The translations under genes were made by a program, and so were the position numbers. From the NCBI RefSeq assembly GCF_029836165.1, contig NZ_JAOEBG010000001.1, positions 186,001-250,000 on the forward strand: DNA of 64,000 nucleotides. The letters run 5' to 3'. The notes beneath the pieces were generated by a model. That model did no database searches. It was not told where the DNA came from and saw nothing but the letters and a program-made list of their open reading frames with translations. Origin of the DNA: Pseudomonas sp. GD04091 (lineage in GTDB: Bacteria; Pseudomonadota; Gammaproteobacteria; Pseudomonadales; Pseudomonadaceae). Below are positions 61,101 through 64,000 of the stretch, piece after piece (position 1 is the first letter of the stretch; each line of letters starts with the position of its first letter).

Positions 61101-61190
61101 GATCTGACCACGGAAGCCGCTGTTCTTCAGGGCTTCGAGGAATTCGGGATAGTGGGCGGCAGGCGCACGGGGCGGCAGCAGGGCGATCAT
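58173..61190 (-). CDS. FAD/4Fe-4S dehydrogenase, YdiJ-like (D-2-hydroxyacid oxidation)
   Basis: A large 1005-residue oxidoreductase. Residues about 50-270 are an FAD-binding (PCMH-type) domain (LTPRGGGTGTNGQSLTDGIV, GGMINTDASGQGSCTYGKTR). Residues about 275-530 are the FAD-linked oxidase C-terminal domain (GMFGHVDAGVLHVRPALD). Then come 4Fe-4S motifs (CLACKSCAGQCPIKVNVP near 660) and a CCG-type domain with ATGCCGMSGTYGHE near 935. This architecture is that of E. coli YdiJ, which oxidises D-2-hydroxyglutarate or related D-hydroxy acids. The divergent LysR gene is its likely regulator. Confidence 0.9.
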   Translation of the reverse strand: MIALLPPRAPAAHYPEFLEALKNSGFRGQISADYGTRTVLATDNSIYQRLPQAAVFPQDADDVARVATLMAESRFCDIKLTPRGGGTGTNGQSLTDGIVVDLSRHMNNILEINTAERWVRVQAGVVKDQLNAALKPHGLFFAPELSTSNRATVGGMINTDASGQGSCTYGKTRDHVLELHSVLLGGERLHSLPIDDTALAQACAAPGRVGEVYRMAREIQETEASRIERTFPKLNRCLTGYDLAHLRDEQGRFNLNSVLCGAEGSLGYVVEAKLNVLPIPKYAVLVNVRYTSFMDALRDANALMAHKPLSIETVDSKVLMLAMQDIVWHSVAEYFPADPERPTLGINLVEFCGDEPAEVNARVDAFIEHLQRDTSVERLGHTLAEGAEAVTKVYTMRKRSVGLLGNVEGEVRPQPFVEDTAVPPEQLADYIAEFRALLDGYGLAYGMFGHVDAGVLHVRPALDMKDPAQAALVKPISDAVAALTQRYGGLLWGEHGKGLRSEYVPEYFGELYPALQRLKGAFDPHNQLNPGKICTPLDSAEGLTPVDGVTLRGDLDRTIDERVWQDFGSAVYCNGNGACYNYDPNDAMCPSWKATRERQHSPKGRASLIREWLRLQGEASVDVLAAAQRQASWLKGLPARLRNSRARRQGQEDFSHEVYDAMAGCLACKSCAGQCPIKVNVPDFRSRFLELYHGRYQRPLRDYLIGSLEFSIPYLAHAPGLYNAVMGSKWVGRLLADKVGMVDSPLISRFNFQSTLTRCRVQMASVPALRELTPAQRERSIVLVQDAFTRYFETPLLASFIELAHRLGHKVFLAPYSANGKPLHVQGFLGAFAKAAIRNAGQLKTLADCGVPLVGLDPAMTLVYRQEYQKVDGVECPSVLLPQEWLMNVLPERAPVKADNFRLMAHCTEKTNVPASTRQWEQVFARMGLKLVTEATGCCGMSGTYGHEARNQATSKTIFEQSWATKLDKEGEALATGYSCRSQVKRMTEKQLRHPLEVVLQYLQR

Positions 61191-61371
61191 CGAAGGATGC
61201 CTCTATTAGGTATTGGCTAGTTCACGGATTCCAGGCCCGCTCCCACGAGAGGTTGCGTTTCCTGCGACTACGGTATGAATTTTCTGTACCGCATGACGAA
61301 TACGCCAATATTCCTGTAGTTTCGCGCCAGGGGCAAACGGATATTCCTGCCGCTATCGATGAGTTTTGTGA

Positions 61372-62253
61372 ATGAATTACCGCCACCTCACCCCGTCGAT
61401 GTCGCTGCTGCTGGCCTTCGAGGCCGCCGCCCGGCATGAAAGCTACACCCGCGCCGCCGCCGAGCTTTCACTGACCCAGAGCGCGGTGAGCCGGCAGGTG
61501 CAGGCGCTGGAGCAGCAGCTTGGGCTTACACTGTTCCGCCGCGAGGGGCGCCAGGTGCAACTGACCGATGTCGGCCGCCTGTACCAACGCGAGCTCAGCG
61601 AGGCCCTTGGGCGCATCCGCAGTGCCACCTTGCAGGCCCTCGCCTACCAGTCCGGCGTCGGCACCCTGCGCCTGGCCACGCTGCCGACCTTTGGCTCGAA
61701 GTGGCTGCTGCCGCGCCTGCACGCCTTCTACGGCGCCCACCCCGGCATGCTGGTGCATATTCATTCGCGCATCGAGGCAATCAACTTCGACACCAGCGAG
61801 ATCGATGCCGCCATCGGCGTCGCCAGCCATGACCTGCCCGGACTGATCTGCCACCGCCTGCATGCCGAGGAGCTGGTGGTGATCCTGCCCCCGGAGGCGA
61901 CTGCCGACGGCCAGTGGAACCCTGCGCAAGTCAGCGAACAGGTGCTGCTCAACGTCGCCAACAACCCCCACGCCTGGGGCGAATGGTTCTCCCACCACGC
62001 CCTGCCGCACCGCGCCATGCGCCTGGGGCCGAGCTTCGAGCTGACCTCGCACCTGATCCAGGCAGTGCGCGCCGGCATCGGCATCGGCCTGGTGCCGCGC
62101 ATTCTGGTCGAGGAAGAACTGGCCAGTGGCGAGCTGTTCAGCCCGGGCGTGCCGTTCGCCAGCCAGCGCAGCTATTACCTGATCTATCCGCCGAGGAACG
62201 AGGCACTGCCCTCGCTGCGGGCGTTCCGCAGCTGGTTGCTCGAACAGATTTGA
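61372..62253 (+). CDS. LysR-family transcriptional regulator (GcvA-like)
   Basis: 293 residues. The N-terminal winged helix-turn-helix is at about 5-65 (AAARHESYTRAAAELSLTQS, AVSRQVQALEQQLGLTLFRR). The effector domain is at about 90-290, with KWLLPRLHAFYGAHPGMLVH and AGIGIGLVPRILVEEELASG. It is divergent from the YdiJ-like dehydrogenase gene across 181 bases, the standard layout for a LysR regulator and its target. The inducer is probably a hydroxy acid but cannot be read from sequence. Confidence 0.92.
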   Translation: MNYRHLTPSMSLLLAFEAAARHESYTRAAAELSLTQSAVSRQVQALEQQLGLTLFRREGRQVQLTDVGRLYQRELSEALGRIRSATLQALAYQSGVGTLRLATLPTFGSKWLLPRLHAFYGAHPGMLVHIHSRIEAINFDTSEIDAAIGVASHDLPGLICHRLHAEELVVILPPEATADGQWNPAQVSEQVLLNVANNPHAWGEWFSHHALPHRAMRLGPSFELTSHLIQAVRAGIGIGLVPRILVEEELASGELFSPGVPFASQRSYYLIYPPRNEALPSLRAFRSWLLEQI

Positions 62254-62287
62254 GCTCCTCGCCGGCGACGAGGCTGGCCAAGACAAC

Positions 62288-62323
62288 AAAAAACCCGATG
62301 CCAGTCTCCCGGCATCGGGCTTT
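62288..62323 (+). terminator. Bidirectional terminator between the LysR gene and aroP
   Basis: Nine-base stem CCCGATGCC/GGCATCGGG with a seven-base loop, preceded by an A run and followed by TTT. It is placed between convergent genes and can serve both. Confidence 0.85.
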
Positions 62324-62341
62324 CGCGAAGCGCCTCAGCGC

Positions 62342-63760
62342 TTACTTGGCCACGCTATCCGCGGCGCCGTTGGCCTGCGAACCACGCTTGCTCTTGAGCG
62401 CGTAGAACACATACATCACCACCAGCCAGACCGGAATCGCGTACACCGACACCTGGATCCCCGGAATCTGCAGCATGATGCCCAGGATCAGCACCACGAA
62501 GGCCAGGCAGATGTAGTTGCCATAGGGGTACCACAGCGCCTTGAACAGCGGTTTCTGACCGGTGCGGTCCAGGTGCTGGCGGAACTTCAGGTGCGAGTAG
62601 CTGATCATCGCCCAGTTGATCACCAGGGCCGCGACCACCAACGACATCAGCAGCTCCAGCGCGTGCTGCGGCATGAAGTAGTTGAGCAACACCGCCACCA
62701 GGGTCACCGCCGCCGAAGCCAGGATCGAACGTACCGGCACGCCACGCTTGTCGATCTTCGCCAGGCCAGCCGGGGCATCACCCTGCTCGGCCATGCCGTA
62801 GAGCATGCGGGCGTTGCAGTAGGTGCCGCTGTTGTACACCGACAGCGCGGCGGTCAGCACCACGAAGTTGAGCAGATGCGCGGCGACATCACTGCCCAGC
62901 AGCGAGAACACCTGGACGAACGGGCTGCTGCCGTAGCTGCCGCCGGAGGCGTCGATGCTGGCAACCAGGCTGTCCCACGGGGTCAGCGACAGCAGCACCA
63001 CCAGGGCACCGATGTAGAAGATCAGGATGCGATAGATGACCTGGTTGATCGCCTTCGGGATCACGGTTTTCGGCTTGTCGGCCTCGGCAGCGGTGAAACC
63101 GAGCATTTCCAGGCCGCCGAAGGAGAACATGATGATCGCCAGGGCCATCACCAGGCCACTGACGCCATTGGGGAAGAAGCCGCCGTGGGACCACAGGTTG
63201 CTGACCGAAGCCTCCGGACCGCCGCGACCACTGGTCAGCAGCCAGGCACCCAGGGCGATCATGCCGACGATGGCGACCACCTTGATGATCGCGAACCAGA
63301 ACTCGGCCTCACCGAACACCTTCACGTTCATCAAGTTGATGGCGTTGATCAGGATGAAGAAGCCCGCCGCGGTGACCCAGGTCGGGATTTCCGGCCACCA
63401 GTAATGGACATACTTGCCCACCGCCGACAACTCCGACATGCCGACCAGGATGTACAGCACCCAGCAGTTCCAGCCCGACAGGAAACCGGCGAAGCCGCCC
63501 CAGTACTTGTGCGCGAAGTGGCTGAACGAGCCGGCCACCGGCTCTTCGACGATCATCTCGCCGAGCTGGCGCATGATCATGAAGGCGATGAAGCCGCAGA
63601 TGGCATAGCCGAGGATCATCGATGGACCGGCGGACTTCATCACGCCGGCCGAGCCAAGGAACAATCCGGTACCGATCGCGCCACCGAGGGCGATCAGCTG
63701 GATATGGCGGTTCTTCAAGCCACGCTTGAGTTCGCCGGACTGTGAGTTATGTCCACTCAT
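62342..63760 (-). CDS. aroP: Aromatic amino-acid permease AroP
   Basis: An inner-membrane APC-family symporter for phenylalanine, tyrosine and tryptophan. The start at 63760 (MSGHNSQSGELKRGLKNRHI) gives 472 residues and 12 membrane segments. The family motif IQLIALGGAIGTGLFLGSAG is in segment 1 and FSFGGLEMLGFTAAEAD in the middle. Its frame stays open 45 codons upstream, but that part is hydrophilic and unlike the family. The Crc-type motif lies just before AGGTGAC. It fits the neighbouring phh genes functionally. The 240 bases upstream to the window edge hold its leader and promoter. Confidence 0.94.
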   Translation of the reverse strand: MSGHNSQSGELKRGLKNRHIQLIALGGAIGTGLFLGSAGVMKSAGPSMILGYAICGFIAFMIMRQLGEMIVEEPVAGSFSHFAHKYWGGFAGFLSGWNCWVLYILVGMSELSAVGKYVHYWWPEIPTWVTAAGFFILINAINLMNVKVFGEAEFWFAIIKVVAIVGMIALGAWLLTSGRGGPEASVSNLWSHGGFFPNGVSGLVMALAIIMFSFGGLEMLGFTAAEADKPKTVIPKAINQVIYRILIFYIGALVVLLSLTPWDSLVASIDASGGSYGSSPFVQVFSLLGSDVAAHLLNFVVLTAALSVYNSGTYCNARMLYGMAEQGDAPAGLAKIDKRGVPVRSILASAAVTLVAVLLNYFMPQHALELLMSLVVAALVINWAMISYSHLKFRQHLDRTGQKPLFKALWYPYGNYICLAFVVLILGIMLQIPGIQVSVYAIPVWLVVMYVFYALKSKRGSQANGAADSVAK

Positions 63761-63776
63761 GAACGAAGTCACCTGC

Positions 63777-63784
63777 TTGTTTTT
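63777..63784 (-). promoter_or_regulatory. Crc/Hfq-type AAnAAnAA motif at the aroP start
   Basis: The minus strand reads AAAAACAA immediately before the AGGTGA ribosome site, 16 bases before the ATG. Confidence 0.5.
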
Positions 63785-63953
63785 ATCTGTGACGGAATCG
63801 GACCCACCGCGCTCGTGGCGCAGCGGAATGGGCAAGGTGGTTACCTTGGGTTCTTGGACAGGTCTTGCGCGCTGGGCGGAGCCCGGGCGGATCAACCAGG
63901 TGTCAGCAAGAGTGCGCGGTACGCAAGGGAGTCACAGGTAAAACGCGGCGCAT

Positions 63954-63983
63954 TGTATACCCCTGCAAACGCGCAGGCGTCAA
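63954..63983 (-). promoter_or_regulatory. Sigma-70 promoter candidate for aroP
   Basis: On the minus strand TTGACG and TATACA are separated by 18 bases. The transcript would have a leader of about 190 bases before the ATG at 63760. No riboswitch was recognised in that leader. Confidence 0.55.
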
Positions 63984-64000
63984 CGCGTTGCGTCGTTTCC

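Overview
The window is chromosomal DNA of a fluorescent Pseudomonas, most likely of the P. putida / P. entomophila group. The evidence is high GC, the polar flagellar flg cluster with cheV and cheR beside flgA-flgM-flgN, the bkdR-bkdA1A2B-lpdV operon, the aruCFGDBE and aot arginine clusters with an AraC-type ArgR, and phhR/phhABC. The gene order matches my memory of P. putida KT2440 (roughly PP_4380-4405, then PP_4472-4495). That comparison is from memory and was not checked against a database.

Layout. 1-16.6 kb: flagellar rod, hook, ring and hook-filament junction genes flgB-L on the minus strand, with cheR and cheV beside them. flgA, flgM, flgN and the PilZ brake flgZ lie on the plus strand. 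Sigma-54 promoters can be read before flgB, flgF and flgA, and a sigma-28 promoter before flgM. 16.6-25.2 kb: an MFS transporter, a glutamine-synthetase-like ligase, and the branched-chain keto-acid dehydrogenase operon with its Lrp-type regulator bkdR. 25.2-31.3 kb: a PAS-GGDEF protein, a conserved hypothetical, tRNA-Arg(CCT), phnN, amrZ, mgtE, three tandem tRNA-Arg(ACG), tRNA-Ser(GCT) and rsmA/csrA. 31.4-36.9 kb: lysC, alaS, and an apparently inserted lower-GC gene for an M91-type (NleD/HopH1-like) zinc metallopeptidase preceded by RTX-like glycine-aspartate repeats. 36.9-48.9 kb: the arginine succinyltransferase (aru/ast) pathway, argR and the arginine/ornithine ABC transporter. 49.4-64 kb: acsA, a DUF2790 protein, a REP inverted pair, phhR and phhABC, a frameshifted MFS transporter gene, a large FAD/Fe-S dehydrogenase with a divergent LysR regulator, and aroP.

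The genes fall into two themes. One is motility and second-messenger control: flg, cheV/R, flgZ, the GGDEF protein, amrZ and rsmA. The other is amino-acid and acetate catabolism: bkd, aru/aot, phh, aroP, acsA and the GS-like ligase. Five of the catabolic or uptake genes carry an AAnAAnAA Crc/Hfq-type motif beside their translation start, which suggests shared catabolite repression.

The points most worth a second look are the M91/RTX protein, an apparently leaderless flgA, a possible leader peptide before mgtE, an internal start in lysC, the broken MFS gene, and the small secreted Cys protein between the two flg operons. No CRISPR array, rRNA, phage or insertion sequence was seen.
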